From assembly GCF_009601685.2 (NCBI RefSeq), contig NZ_CP045701.2, positions 1,550,001-1,614,000 of the forward strand: a stretch of DNA of 64,000 bases, written 5' to 3'. The stretch comes from Pseudomonas brassicacearum (GTDB lineage: Bacteria; Pseudomonadota; Gammaproteobacteria; Pseudomonadales; Pseudomonadaceae). The notes beneath the pieces are model-generated. The model saw only the letters and a program-made list of their open reading frames with translations, was not told the DNA's origin and searched no databases. The position numbers and the translations under genes were made by a program. Positions 52,967 through 61,760 of the stretch are shown in pieces; positions within the stretch are counted from its first letter, which is position 1; each line of letters starts with the position of its first letter.

Positions 52967-54037
52967 ATGTTCAAAGTGTTACGCGACTGGATTCAGCGCT
53001 ACTTCTCCGATGAAGAAGCGGTGGTCCTGGCAGTGCTGCTTTTCCTGGCCTTTACCGCCGTGCTCACCCTGGGCGGCATGCTGGCGCCGGTGCTGGCGGG
53101 GATGGTGCTGGCGTACCTGATGCAAGGGTTGGTCACGACGCTGGAGCGCATGCGATTGCCGGGTGCGGTGGCGGTGGGCTTGGTGTTCGCCCTGTTCATG
53201 GGCTTGTTGTTGGTGTTCATAATCGTGATCGTGCCGCTGCTCTGGCACCAGTTGGTGACGCTTTTCAACGAGTTGCCGGGGATGCTTGCCAAATGGCAGT
53301 CCGTGCTGTTGCTGTTGCCCGAGCGTTATCCGCACCTGGTGTCCGACGAGCAAGTGTTGCAAGCCATTGAAGTCGTGCGCGGCCAGATCGGCAAGTTCGG
53401 CCAGTGGGCGCTGACATTCTCGCTGTCCAGTCTGCCGCTCCTGGTGAACATCATGATCTACCTGGTGCTGGTGCCGATCCTGGTGTTTTTCTTCCTCAAG
53501 GACCGGGAAATGATCGGCCGTTGGGTCCGCGGCTACCTGCCGCGTGAGCGGACGCTGATTACCCACGTGGCCCAGGAGATGAATCGACAGATCGCCAATT
53601 ACATTCGCGGCAAAGTCATCGAGATTTTCATCTGCGGCGGCGTGACCTACATCGGTTTCGTGACCATGGGGCTCAATTACGCCGCCTTGCTGGCGCTGCT
53701 GGTGGGCATCTCAGTGGTGGTGCCTTATGTCGGCACCGTGGTGGTGACCGTGCCGGTGGCCTTGATTGCGCTGTTCCAGTGGGGCTGGAGCGATCAGTTC
53801 ATCTACCTGATGGCGGTCTACGGGATCATCCAGACGCTGGACGGCAACGTGCTGGTCCCGCTGCTGTTCTCCGAGGCGGTGAACCTGCATCCGGTGGCGA
53901 TCATCTGTGCGGTGCTGCTGTTTGGCGGGCTGTGGGGGTTCTGGGGCGTGTTCTTCGCGATTCCCCTGGCGACGCTGTTCAAGGCGGTGCTGGATGCGTG
54001 GCCGAGCAAGGAGCCGGTGGTGGCGCCGTTGTTGTAG
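52967..54037 (+). CDS. AI-2E/PerM family membrane transporter
   Basis: 356 residues with about eight helices: three in the first 100 residues, a helical soluble stretch (about 95-140), then the rest, including VNIMIYLVLVPILVFFFLKDREMIGRWVRGYLP and LLFSEAVNLHPVAIICAVLLFGGLWGFWGVFFAIPLATLFKAVL, which are family-specific. Members are described as autoinducer or Na+/H+-linked exporters; the substrate here is unknown. Confidence 0.87.
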   Translation: MFKVLRDWIQRYFSDEEAVVLAVLLFLAFTAVLTLGGMLAPVLAGMVLAYLMQGLVTTLERMRLPGAVAVGLVFALFMGLLLVFIIVIVPLLWHQLVTLFNELPGMLAKWQSVLLLLPERYPHLVSDEQVLQAIEVVRGQIGKFGQWALTFSLSSLPLLVNIMIYLVLVPILVFFFLKDREMIGRWVRGYLPRERTLITHVAQEMNRQIANYIRGKVIEIFICGGVTYIGFVTMGLNYAALLALLVGISVVVPYVGTVVVTVPVALIALFQWGWSDQFIYLMAVYGIIQTLDGNVLVPLLFSEAVNLHPVAIICAVLLFGGLWGFWGVFFAIPLATLFKAVLDAWPSKEPVVAPLL

Positions 54038-54065
54038 CTTGATAAATCAGGTGATGCTGATGACC

Positions 54066-54154
54066 CCTTCGCGAGCAAGCCCGCTCCCACATTGGATCTG
54101 CGGTGACTTGGTCAACACAGAACCCCTGTGGGAGCGGGCTTGCTCGCGAAGGGC
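54066..54154. repeat. REP doublet (inverted pair, outward orientation)
   Basis: CTTCGCGAGCAAGCCCGCTCCCAC on the left and GTGGGAGCGGGCTTGCTCGCGAA on the right over about 40 bases; the units face the opposite way to the doublet at 33632-33724. It lies between convergent genes. Confidence 0.85.
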
Positions 54155-54175
54155 CTGGACAGGCCCAAGGTAAAG

Positions 54176-54649
54176 TCAGGCCTTGTTGAGGGCCTGAGCC
54201 GCCGCCAGCACCGCATCCACATGCCCTGGCACCTTCACGCCCCGCCATTCCTGGCGCAGCACGCCGTTCTTGTCGATCAGGAAGGTGCTGCGATCAACGC
54301 CCAGGTATTCCTTGCCGTAGAGTTTTTTCAGCTTGATCACGTCGAACAGCTGGCAGACGGCCTCGTCCTTGTCACTGATCAGCTCGAACGGGAACTCCTG
54401 TTTGCACTTGAAGTTCTCGTGGGACTTGAGGCTGTCCCGCGAGACGCCGAACACTTCGGTGTTGGCGGCCTGGAACTGCGCGTACTGATCGCGAAAACCC
54501 TGGCCTTCGGTGGTGCAGCCCGGGGTGCTGTCCTTGGGGTAGAAGTAGATCACCACCTGCTTGCCCTTGAGGGCGGCGAGGCTGATGGTCTGCCCGCTGG
54601 TGGCGGGTGCCTGGAAATCGGTAACCGGCTGGTCGACGGCAACGGCCAT
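54176..54649 (-). CDS. bcp: Thioredoxin-dependent thiol peroxidase (Bcp)
   Basis: 157 residues, PrxQ/Bcp-type peroxiredoxin: GKQVVIYFYPKDSTPGCTTEGQGFRD with peroxidatic Cys45, and VFGVSRDSLKSHENFKCKQEFPFELISD. It reduces hydrogen peroxide and organic peroxides in the cytosol. It is read together with gcvR, which ends 10 bases upstream. Confidence 0.92.
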   Translation of the reverse strand: MAVAVDQPVTDFQAPATSGQTISLAALKGKQVVIYFYPKDSTPGCTTEGQGFRDQYAQFQAANTEVFGVSRDSLKSHENFKCKQEFPFELISDKDEAVCQLFDVIKLKKLYGKEYLGVDRSTFLIDKNGVLRQEWRGVKVPGHVDAVLAAAQALNKA

Positions 54650-54659
54650 GAACGTTTCC

Positions 54660-55220
54660 TTACATTGGGTTTTGTGGGCGCCACGGTTCGATCAAGGCAT
54701 CCAGGTTCATCGCATCGGCGAAATCCAGGAACTGATCGCGCAGCCAACTGATCTGGGTGCCGGCCGGCAGGGTCACGGTGAACGTGGCATTGAGCATGGT
54801 GCCGCCGGTCTGTGGAGCCTGGTAGGTGTCGCAGGTCAGGTTTTCCAGCTCGACGTGATGGTCCATGAAGAACTGGCACAGCTCGTTGATGATGTCCGGG
54901 CGGTAGGCCGAGCTCACGTAGGCCACGTAGGGCAGGGCCTGGGGACGGTTCTCCAGCGCGGCGCTACGCACCACGTTGACGGTGAAGGCATGCTTCTTGG
55001 CCAGCACCGGCAGGCTGCCTTCCAGGCGAGCCAGGGCGTCCCAGCTGCCGGAGATCTCGAGCACGAGTGCACTGCATTCGCCATGACGGGTCAGGCGTGA
55101 GGTCACGACGGCGCAGCGATTTTCATGGCTGGCGCGGCACAGGACGTTAGTCAGCTCCATGGGGTTGGCGCCAAGGGCACTGATAACAAGGAATTGTTCG
55201 CGGACTGTGGGGGTGGACAT
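54660..55220 (-). CDS. gcvR: Glycine cleavage system transcriptional repressor-like protein GcvR
   Basis: 186 residues with two ACT domains (EQFLVISALGANPMELTNVLCRASHENRCAVVTSRLTRHGE; and YVSSAYRPDIINELCQFFMDHHVELENLTCDTYQAPQTGGTMLNATFTVTLPAG). ACT pairs bind amino acids; GcvR in E. coli senses glycine and blocks GcvA. It is divergent from dapA and in operon with bcp, the usual order in Pseudomonas and gammaproteobacteria. Confidence 0.87.
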   Translation of the reverse strand: MSTPTVREQFLVISALGANPMELTNVLCRASHENRCAVVTSRLTRHGECSALVLEISGSWDALARLEGSLPVLAKKHAFTVNVVRSAALENRPQALPYVAYVSSAYRPDIINELCQFFMDHHVELENLTCDTYQAPQTGGTMLNATFTVTLPAGTQISWLRDQFLDFADAMNLDALIEPWRPQNPM

Positions 55221-55535
55221 GCAGCATTCCTAAAGCGATGAGCGGTCGGTACTTTTGCCGCTCGACACAGCGCCAGGCCCGGAAAAACGAACGGCTCAAG
55301 CCTTGTGCCCGGAGTTGCGCTGCATTCCACGAAAGCAGGAATGCACCGGGACAAACCCGGGATCGGGGCTTGCGGCGACGAAAACGGAGGCTGGAAACCG
55401 GCGTATGAGCTTGTCGGTACCGATCAAAGCCTGAAGGGTAGCGAAAACCATCGCCAAGGGGAATGGTAGTTCGCTTGTACAAGCATCTTGGCGCCAGTAC
55501 CATTACCGCTCTCTTTTTCCGGCAGGAGCGGTTTC
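55221..55535. other. gcvR-dapA divergent intergenic region
   Basis: 315 bases, no gene seen. It contains a small hairpin CATTCCACGAAAGCAGGAATG near 55322-55342 and should hold the two divergent promoters. I cannot assign sites. Confidence 0.4.
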
Positions 55536-56414
55536 ATGATTGCGGGCAGTATGGTGGCACTGGTCACACCCATGGATGCACAAGGGCATCTTGACTGGGC
55601 CAGCCTCAGCAAACTCGTGGACTTCCACCTTGAGAACGGCACCCATGCCATTGTCGCCGTCGGTACCACCGGCGAGTCGGCAACCCTCGACGTCAATGAG
55701 CACATCGAAGTCATCCGTGCCGTGGTCAAGCAGGTCAACGGTCGCATTCCCGTCATCGCCGGCACCGGCGCCAACTCGACCCGCGAGGCCGTCGAGCTGA
55801 CCCGCAACGCCAAGGAGGCCGGTGCCGACGCCTGCCTGCTGGTCGTCCCGTATTACAACAAGCCGACCCAGGAAGGCTTGTACCAGCACTTCAAGCACAT
55901 TGCCGAAGCCGTCGACATCCCGCAGATCCTCTATAACGTTCCCGGCCGCACCTCCTGCGACATGCAGGCCGAGACCGTGATCCGCCTGTCCACCGTGCCG
56001 AACATCATCGGCATCAAGGAAGCCACCGGCGACATGACGCGCGCCAAGGCCATCCTCGATGGCGTGAGCAAGGACTTCATCGTGCTGTCCGGCGATGATC
56101 CGACAGCGGTCGAGCTGATCCTGCTGGGTGGCAAGGGCAACATCTCCGTCACCGCCAACGTTGCCCCGCGCGAAATGGCCGACCTGTGCGAGGCCGCGCT
56201 CAAGGGCGACGCCGAGACTGCACGGGCAATCAACGAAAAACTGATGCCGTTGCACAAGGACCTGTTCATCGAGGCCAACCCGATTCCGGTGAAGTGGGCC
56301 TTGGTTGAAATGGGCCTGATGCACGAAGGCATCCGCCTGCCACTGACCTGGCTGAGCACCCCCTGTCAAGAACCGCTGCGGCAGGCCATGCGCCAGTCCG
56401 GCGTCCTGGTTTAA
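55536..56414 (+). CDS. dapA: 4-hydroxy-tetrahydrodipicolinate synthase
   Basis: 292 residues, TIM-barrel class I aldolase. [23 protein letters not shown] carries the Thr-Thr pair, [19 protein letters not shown] and [11 protein letters not shown] give the catalytic Tyr and Arg, and the Schiff-base Lys is in [12 protein letters not shown]. First step of the lysine branch. CAGGAG precedes the ATG. bamC follows by 17 bases. Confidence 0.96.
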   Translation: MIAGSMVALVTPMDAQGHLDWASLSKLVDFHLENGTHAIVAVGTTGESATLDVNEHIEVIRAVVKQVNGRIPVIAGTGANSTREAVELTRNAKEAGADACLLVVPYYNKPTQEGLYQHFKHIAEAVDIPQILYNVPGRTSCDMQAETVIRLSTVPNIIGIKEATGDMTRAKAILDGVSKDFIVLSGDDPTAVELILLGGKGNISVTANVAPREMADLCEAALKGDAETARAINEKLMPLHKDLFIEANPIPVKWALVEMGLMHEGIRLPLTWLSTPCQEPLRQAMRQSGVLV

Positions 56415-56431
56415 TTGAGGAAGTACAACGC

Positions 56432-57547
56432 ATGAAGCGAATGGCCGGACTTTCCGCACTTGCCTTGATTATCTCCAGCACCAGCGGCTGCGGATGGATC
56501 TGGGGGCCGGAAGGTTACTTCCGCGACCGTGGTAGCGATTACCTGCAGGCGCAACAGACTGCACCGATGCAACTGCCACAAGACGTCAATGTTGCCAAGC
56601 GCCTGGATCCGCTGCTGCCGATCCCGCGCAACGTAGCTGACGACAGCGTCAAGGGCGAATACATCGTCCCACGTCCACAGCCGCTGTCGGCCGTGGCCGA
56701 TGCGAGCGACTACACGCTGCAGAAGAGCGGCGACTCCAGCTGGGTCATGGGCCAGCATCCACCGGCCGAAGTCTGGCCTGTGGCGATCCAGTTCTTCCAG
56801 GACAACGGTTTCCGCCTGGACGAGCAGCGCCCGCAAACCGGCGAGTTCACCACCACTTGGCAGCGCTCCGATGAACTGTCCGCGAGCATGGCCAAGCGCA
56901 TGAGCGCCGCCGGTGTCGCGGCCGACAGCGAAACCCGTGTGCGGGTGCGTATCGAGCCGGGCGTGCAGCGCAATACCAGCGAAGTCTATGTGGTCAGCGC
57001 CGAGCGGCCTGCCGGCAGCACCGCCGACGTGGCCTTTACCAACCGTTCGGTCAATACCGGTCTCGACGCTGCGCTGGTGGACGACATGCTTGCCAGCATG
57101 AGCCGTACCGCAGAGCAGGGCGGTTCGGTCTCGATGCTGGCGTCCAAGGAGTTCGATGCGCCGAGCCGCGTCAGCCTGAACGAAGACGGCAGCGGCAACC
57201 CGGTGCTAAACGTCGGCTCCGACCTGGACCGTGCCTGGTCGAGCGTTGGTCGTGCGCTGGAGCAGGGTGAGTGGCGCGTTGAAGACATCAACCGCAGCCT
57301 GGGCCTGTACTACATCAACCTCGCTGAAAAGGCCGAGAGGAAAGACGAGAAGCCTGGCTTCTTCAGTGGCCTGTTCGGCAGCAAGCCGGACAAGGAAGAA
57401 ATCGAAGCCCGCGCCGAGCGTTACCAGGTTCGCCTGAGCAAGGTCGGCGACAACGTCCAGGTCACCGTCGAGAAGAACATCAACACCGTGGCGCCGGCCG
57501 ATGTGGCCCGCAAGGTGTTGGGCGTGATTCAGGACAACCTGGGCTGA
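56432..57547 (+). CDS. bamC: Outer membrane protein assembly factor BamC
   Basis: 371 residues: lipobox STSGC (Cys20), an N-terminal unstructured part (GYFRDRGSDYLQAQQTAPMQLPQDVNVAKRLDPLLPIP) that binds BamD, and two helix-grip domains (about 110-220 and 255-371). It is the lipoprotein subunit of the BAM complex. Gene order dapA-bamC is the same in E. coli (nlpB). Confidence 0.93.
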   Translation: MKRMAGLSALALIISSTSGCGWIWGPEGYFRDRGSDYLQAQQTAPMQLPQDVNVAKRLDPLLPIPRNVADDSVKGEYIVPRPQPLSAVADASDYTLQKSGDSSWVMGQHPPAEVWPVAIQFFQDNGFRLDEQRPQTGEFTTTWQRSDELSASMAKRMSAAGVAADSETRVRVRIEPGVQRNTSEVYVVSAERPAGSTADVAFTNRSVNTGLDAALVDDMLASMSRTAEQGGSVSMLASKEFDAPSRVSLNEDGSGNPVLNVGSDLDRAWSSVGRALEQGEWRVEDINRSLGLYYINLAEKAERKDEKPGFFSGLFGSKPDKEEIEARAERYQVRLSKVGDNVQVTVEKNINTVAPADVARKVLGVIQDNLG

Positions 57548-57551
57548 TCCG

Positions 57552-58310
57552 ATGCGTTTTGCCGTTCTCGGCAGCGGTAGCCAGGGGAACGGCACGCTGG
57601 TAGCCAGCGCCGGCACGTATGTGTTGGTTGATTGTGGTTTCTCCCTGCGGGAAACCGAGAAGCGCCTGTTGCGCCTGGGCGTGCACCCGGCGCAACTGAG
57701 CGCGATACTCGTGACCCACGAACATGCCGACCACGTGCATGGCGTGGGTTTGCTGTCTCGGCGCTACAATCTGCCGGTGTACCTGAGCCGCGGAACACTG
57801 GAAGGCCTGCGCAAACCCATCGAGCCGGCGGGTTTTGTGGCCGGTGGCGAGCAATTGCGCATCGGTTGCCTGGACATCAGCGTGGTCAGCGTGGCGCACG
57901 ATGCCCGGGAACCCACGCAATATGTGTTCAGCGACGGCGAGCGGCGCTTTGGGCTGCTGACCGACCTTGGGTCATATTGCGACCGAGTGATGGACAGTTA
58001 CCGGGACCTCGATGCGTTGATGATCGAGTCCAACCACTGCCGCGACATGTTGGCGCGTGGTTACTACCCGTACTTCCTCAAGCAGCGGGTAGGCGGGGAG
58101 CACGGACATTTGAACAACCACCAGGCAGCGTTCCTGGTGGCCGAGTTGGGCTGGCAAGGCCTGCAACACCTGGTCCTGGCCCATCTGAGCAGCAAGAACA
58201 ACCTGCCGCAGCTGGCCCGGCAATGTTTTGTCGACACCCTCGGGTGCGACCCGGACTGGCTGCAACTGGCCGATCAAGATTCAGGGCTCGACTGGCGACA
58301 TATCGCCTAG
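57552..58310 (+). CDS. MBL-fold metallohydrolase
   Basis: 252 residues with the HxHxDH motif in VTHEHADHVHGVGLL, further ligands in SVAHDAREP, LTDLGSYC and SNHCRDM, and SHLSSKNN-like LAHLSSKNNLPQL. It resembles YycJ/WalJ-like exonuclease-type beta-lactamase folds (RNase Z/DNase group), suggesting a nuclease or phosphodiesterase. It lies four bases after bamC and 27 before purC, so it is part of the dapA-purC operon. Confidence 0.85.
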   Translation: MRFAVLGSGSQGNGTLVASAGTYVLVDCGFSLRETEKRLLRLGVHPAQLSAILVTHEHADHVHGVGLLSRRYNLPVYLSRGTLEGLRKPIEPAGFVAGGEQLRIGCLDISVVSVAHDAREPTQYVFSDGERRFGLLTDLGSYCDRVMDSYRDLDALMIESNHCRDMLARGYYPYFLKQRVGGEHGHLNNHQAAFLVAELGWQGLQHLVLAHLSSKNNLPQLARQCFVDTLGCDPDWLQLADQDSGLDWRHIA

Positions 58311-58337
58311 CCCACTACTTAGCAAGCGGAGCCCATC

Positions 58338-59051
58338 ATGGAAAAACGTGAAGAACTCTACCGCGGCAAAGCCAAGTCGGTTTACAAGACCGACGACGCT
58401 GACCGCTTGATCCTGCTGTTTCGCAACGACACCTCGGCGTTCGACGGCAAGCGCATCGAACAGCTGGACCGCAAGGGCATGGTGAACAACAAGTTCAACG
58501 CCTTCATCATGCAAAAGCTCGAAGCCGCCGGCGTGCCGACCCAGTTCGACAAGCTGCTGGGCGACAACGAATGCCTGGTCAAGAAGCTGGACATGATCCC
58601 GGTCGAATGCGTCGTGCGTAACTACGCCGCCGGCAGCCTGGTCAAGCGCCTGGGCGTGGAAGAGGGCATGAAGCTCAACCCTTACACCTTCGAGCTGTTC
58701 CTGAAGGACGACGCCAAGGGCGACCCGTTCATCAACGAATCCCACGTCGTGGCATTCGGTTGGGGCACCGCCGAGCAACTGGCCCGCATGAAGGAATTGT
58801 CCCTCAAGGTCAACGAAGTGCTGACCAAGCTGTTCGACGACGCCGGCCTGCTGCTGGTGGACTTCAAGCTTGAATTCGGTGTGTTCAGCGACGGTTCCAT
58901 CGTCCTGGGCGACGAATTCAGCCCGGACGGCTGCCGCCTCTGGGACAAGGACACCAAGAAGAAGATGGACAAGGACCGCTTCCGCCAGGGCCTCGGTGAC
59001 GTCATCGAAGCCTACGAAGAAGTCGCCAAGCGTCTGGGTGTACCGCTGTAA
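58338..59051 (+). CDS. purC: Phosphoribosylaminoimidazole-succinocarboxamide synthase (SAICAR synthetase)
   Basis: 237 residues: [36 protein letters not shown] at the start, [22 protein letters not shown], and [31 protein letters not shown] with the conserved metal/ATP residues. A step of purine synthesis. GCGGAG precedes the ATG. It ends the operon begun by dapA. Confidence 0.96.
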   Translation: MEKREELYRGKAKSVYKTDDADRLILLFRNDTSAFDGKRIEQLDRKGMVNNKFNAFIMQKLEAAGVPTQFDKLLGDNECLVKKLDMIPVECVVRNYAAGSLVKRLGVEEGMKLNPYTFELFLKDDAKGDPFINESHVVAFGWGTAEQLARMKELSLKVNEVLTKLFDDAGLLLVDFKLEFGVFSDGSIVLGDEFSPDGCRLWDKDTKKKMDKDRFRQGLGDVIEAYEEVAKRLGVPL

Positions 59052-59134
59052 TCGACGCAAGCATCTGATAGCACGGAAAAAATTTCGCTCGGGGGTTCGC
59101 TTCTGGCGAATGTGCTGGTATGATGCGCGCCACT

Positions 59135-59224
59135 GGAGAGATGCCGGAGTGGCCGAACGGGACGGATTCGAAATCCGTTGTACTGGCGACAGTACCTAGG
59201 GTTCAAATCCCTATCTCTCCGCCA
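59135..59224 (+). tRNA. tRNA-Ser (anticodon CGA)
   Basis: 90 bases with encoded CCA. Acceptor GGAGAGA pairs with TCTCTCC; anticodon loop TTCGAAA gives CGA; a long variable arm (TACTGGCGACAGTA) marks the serine class; T-arm GGTTCAAATCC. It is the left border of the low-GC accessory stretch. Confidence 0.95.
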
Positions 59225-59231
59225 TATATAG

Positions 59232-59268
59232 AAAAGCCCTGTAGATTAACGTCTCGGGGCTTTTTTTT
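59232..59268 (+). terminator. Rho-independent terminator after tRNA-Ser
   Basis: AAGCCC..GGGCTT stem with a loop of about 16 bases followed by eight T, eight bases beyond the tRNA. Confidence 0.8.
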
Positions 59269-59443
59269 GTCTTCAGATTTTATTTGGAAATTGTACGTAG
59301 CTGGTGGACTTCATTTCCAGTGGACGTGGAGGTGGCGCTTTGATAGCTTCACTTGGTTGGTCGGTTTCCGGTTCGAAGCCAGTATTCTCGGAGCCGGTGT
59401 CTCAGACTTTTACCTTTCCCAATTCCGCAAGGAGCGACATCCA

Positions 59444-60493
59444 TTGGCTCTTCAAATATCGCTGTTCAACCACAAAGGTGGTGTAAGTAAGACCACCACC
59501 GCATTTAACTTGGGTTGGATGCTGGCTAAAAAGGGTAAAAAAGTCTTATTGGCTGACTGCGATCCGCAGTGTAACCTCACTGGAATGGTGCTAGGGTTCA
59601 AGGGCAGCGATGACTTCGCTGAGATATATAACTCAGGGGGGGTTAGAAATATTCGTGATGGATTAGCACCAGCGTTCGAGTCCAGGCCTGCCCCAATCCA
59701 GCCGGTAAAGTGTGAGGCTATTGCGGGTCAGGATAATTTGCATCTAATCCCAGGGCATATTGGACTGGCTGAATATGAAGTTACCTTGGGTATTGCCCAG
59801 GAATTGTCAGGCTCCCTAGTTACTCTTCAAAATCTTCCTGGTTCGTTTAGTCATCTGTTTCAGTTGACTGCAAAAGAGTACGATTGTGATTACATTATCG
59901 TAGACATGAGTCCGAGCCTGGGACCTATAAATCAAAACTTGTTGATGACAAGTGACTTCTTCTTAGTCCCGATGAGCCCTGATTACTTCTCTGTTATGGC
60001 CACTGACTCGTTGGCAAATGTACTTCCAAAATGGAAGGCCTGGGCAAGTACTGCTCACTCTACTCAAGTGTTGCAGAAGGCTACTTATCCCTTTCCAGTA
60101 GTTGATACTAAGTTTCTCGGAACTGTTGTGCAGAAGTACCGTGTCCGTGAGGGGACAACCGCTTCGGCGGCCTTCCAAAAATGGATTGACGAAATTGAAG
60201 CAGGTGTAAAGTCTAAGCTTGTACCGGCATTAGAGGCCTGTGGAATGATGATGGCACCGGAAGCTTATGCTTCGATCGGTGTAGAGCCAGGTGAGCCGCT
60301 TCTCCAGATGTCTGATTTCAATGGTTTGATAGCTCTCTCTCAAAAGCATAAGGTCCCAGTGTATGCGTTGAGCGATGAGCAGTTGGAGCAGACGGGTATC
60401 GTGCTTGAGCGAACTAAGAAGTCGATGGAAAAATTTGGCGCCCTTTTCTCGGAGGCTGCGGATCGAATCATCGCGTTGACAGAACATGCTTAA
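59444..60493 (+). CDS. ParA/MinD-like ATPase of an accessory two-gene module
   Basis: 349 residues from a TTG with AAGGAG nine bases upstream, the only start with a ribosome site close to the ATPase fold. Deviant Walker A FNHKGGVSKTTTAFNLGWML with signature Lys11 and catalytic Lys16, ADCDPQCNLTG, Walker B CDYIIVDMSPSLGPINQNLLM, DFFLVPMSPDYFSVMATDSLANVLPKW. A unique C-terminal part of about 170 residues follows. No parB or parS is nearby, so chromosome or plasmid partition is unlikely. GC content is well below that of purC. It overlaps the HEPN gene by eight bases. Confidence 0.85.
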   Translation: MALQISLFNHKGGVSKTTTAFNLGWMLAKKGKKVLLADCDPQCNLTGMVLGFKGSDDFAEIYNSGGVRNIRDGLAPAFESRPAPIQPVKCEAIAGQDNLHLIPGHIGLAEYEVTLGIAQELSGSLVTLQNLPGSFSHLFQLTAKEYDCDYIIVDMSPSLGPINQNLLMTSDFFLVPMSPDYFSVMATDSLANVLPKWKAWASTAHSTQVLQKATYPFPVVDTKFLGTVVQKYRVREGTTASAAFQKWIDEIEAGVKSKLVPALEACGMMMAPEAYASIGVEPGEPLLQMSDFNGLIALSQKHKVPVYALSDEQLEQTGIVLERTKKSMEKFGALFSEAADRIIALTEHA

Positions 60494-61085
60494 ATCGCTT
60501 GAGGCTGCTCGTGAGAGCCTCCTTAGAGTCGAACATTTAGGTGGTCTTTACAGCGCGCTACAATCATTGACAACGTCAGCTATAGATTCAAGTGATTTGC
60601 TTAGGGCTCAGGTAGTATTGGCTGTCAGTGCGCTGGATTTCTATATCCATGAAGTCACGGTGGCAGGTATGTTGGATGTGATAAAGGGTAATCGCCCTTC
60701 AACGCCAGCATTCGATAGGTACCGTGTTTCAGTTGGAGCCATGCTGGGGGGAGTGCAGTCGCAAACATATGATTGGTTTGAGGCTGATGTAAGGGAACGA
60801 CATAGTTTCTTGTCGTTTCAGCAGCCGGAAAAAATTGCCGATGCTGTTCGGCTGTTTTCGGAGGTTAGGTTGTGGGAGATAATTGCTGAGAAGATAGGAG
60901 ACAAAGACGTAAAGGATCGGCTTCGGTTAATAGTAGATAGGCGGAACAAAATTGCTCACGAGGCTGACATTTCGCCTAGCTATCCAGGAGAACGATGGCC
61001 CATCACGCAGTCTGATGTTGCGGAGATTCGCGTATTCATTGGACGTATCGTAGAGGCTATACATGAGAGCGTAGTTTCAACATGA
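60486..61085 (+). CDS. HEPN-domain protein, putative RNase (RiboL-PSP-HEPN-like)
   Basis: 199 residues, all-helical. RAQVVLAVSALDFYIHEVTVAGML (about 40-63) and the signature VDRRNKIAHEADI, with R153-x4-H158 as the HEPN RNase motif (R-x4/6-H) preceded by Arg152 and followed by Glu159, match the RiboL-PSP-HEPN type. Such domains often cut tRNA or rRNA in toxin-antitoxin and phage-defence systems. It has no membrane segment. Overlap with the ATPase gene implies translational coupling and joint function. The catalytic claim rests on motif only. Confidence 0.8.
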   Translation: MLKSLEAARESLLRVEHLGGLYSALQSLTTSAIDSSDLLRAQVVLAVSALDFYIHEVTVAGMLDVIKGNRPSTPAFDRYRVSVGAMLGGVQSQTYDWFEADVRERHSFLSFQQPEKIADAVRLFSEVRLWEIIAEKIGDKDVKDRLRLIVDRRNKIAHEADISPSYPGERWPITQSDVAEIRVFIGRIVEAIHESVVST

Positions 61086-61107
61086 CTATGCAGAAACATA
61101 TCTCCTA

Positions 61108-61186
61108 AGGGAAACGGGGACGGACCACGATTATGAGGCGAAGAGATTACAAGTGAACTCAAAATCGTGGTCTGTCCTCCGTTTCC
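61108..61186. repeat. Imperfect long inverted repeat (GGAAACGGGGACGG arms)
   Basis: Arms of about 25 bases, GGAAACGGGGACGGACCACG on the left and the complement of GGAAACGGAGGACAGACCAC on the right, surround about 30 bases. It starts 23 bases after the HEPN stop. The arms resemble sequences I associate with REP-associated transposase (RAYT) surroundings, but no transposase gene is present. It may also terminate the ATPase-HEPN transcript. Confidence 0.6.
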
Positions 61187-61276
61187 TCTCGATTTTTTCC
61201 GTGGCGTTGGGGAGCCGGGTTGTTCTTGAAGCGGCAGCGGTTCGAGCAGGTTGGCTGAGGGGACAGGGATTCATCG

Positions 61277-61420
61277 CTAGTTGATAGGAAGCTTGCCAGT
61301 GATTACAAATTTATCGAACACCTTCTGACCATCACATGCAGCTTGCCGAACATCAAGAAATGTCAGTTCATTGGGAGCGACTTTTTTGGGGGGCTTATCG
61401 ACTTTTTTTATAATGGTCAT
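61277..61420 (-). CDS. Small hypothetical protein, 47 residues
   Basis: MTIIKKVDKPPKKVAPNELT, then a helix-like middle (FLDVRQAACDGQKVFDKFVI) and TGKLPIN. GGAGG lies five bases before the ATG, which makes expression likely. Lys-rich N-terminus, no membrane segment. No family recognised. It sits on the opposite strand to the ATPase-HEPN pair. Confidence 0.55.
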   Translation of the reverse strand: MTIIKKVDKPPKKVAPNELTFLDVRQAACDGQKVFDKFVITGKLPIN

Positions 61421-61570
61421 CGGAGCCTCCGAGGTGTGATTAATCGAGTCAGGGCAAACCGGAAGGAGAGGGTTTCAGCGCCGTGGATTTATGCTCGTCT
61501 CCGACGAAATGGGCCCCGTGAGAGATAATGCCAGCCAGTTAAGAGCGATCGAGTCAGGCACTGAATTTGT

Positions 61571-61714
61571 GGTAAGGGGATTTAGCGAAACGTCGCACCG
61601 CCTCGTTGGGCTGCGAAGCGGCCCCAACACCAACTCATTCAACCAGACACACAGGGTGTCTGGCTTTTAGGGCTGCTTCACAGCCCAGCGGGGATAAATC
61701 CCCTCGCCACAGGG
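61571..61714. repeat. Decayed REP pair of the GTGGCGAGGGGATTTATCCCC type
   Basis: The right unit (AGCGGGGATAAATCCCCTCG) is intact; the left (GGTAAGGGGATTTAGCG) is degraded. Between them lie GGGCTGCGAAGCGGCCCC and a hairpin. It resembles the pair at 42339-42464. The rest of the 340-base gap 61421-61760 has no gene that I can support. Confidence 0.65.
61643..61668 (+). terminator. Possible terminator inside the decayed REP
   Basis: CAGACAC-ACAG-GGTGTCTG stem followed by GCTTTT. The T run is short. It could close transcripts from the left. Confidence 0.4.
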
Positions 61715-61760
61715 GCTGCATCGATTAGCTGATCGGCATCACCTTGTTGAGCCCTTTGAA

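Noticed and set aside
61484..61669. A plus-strand frame starting near the decayed REP
   Set aside because: Its sequence runs through the REP and hairpin, and it lacks a ribosome site.
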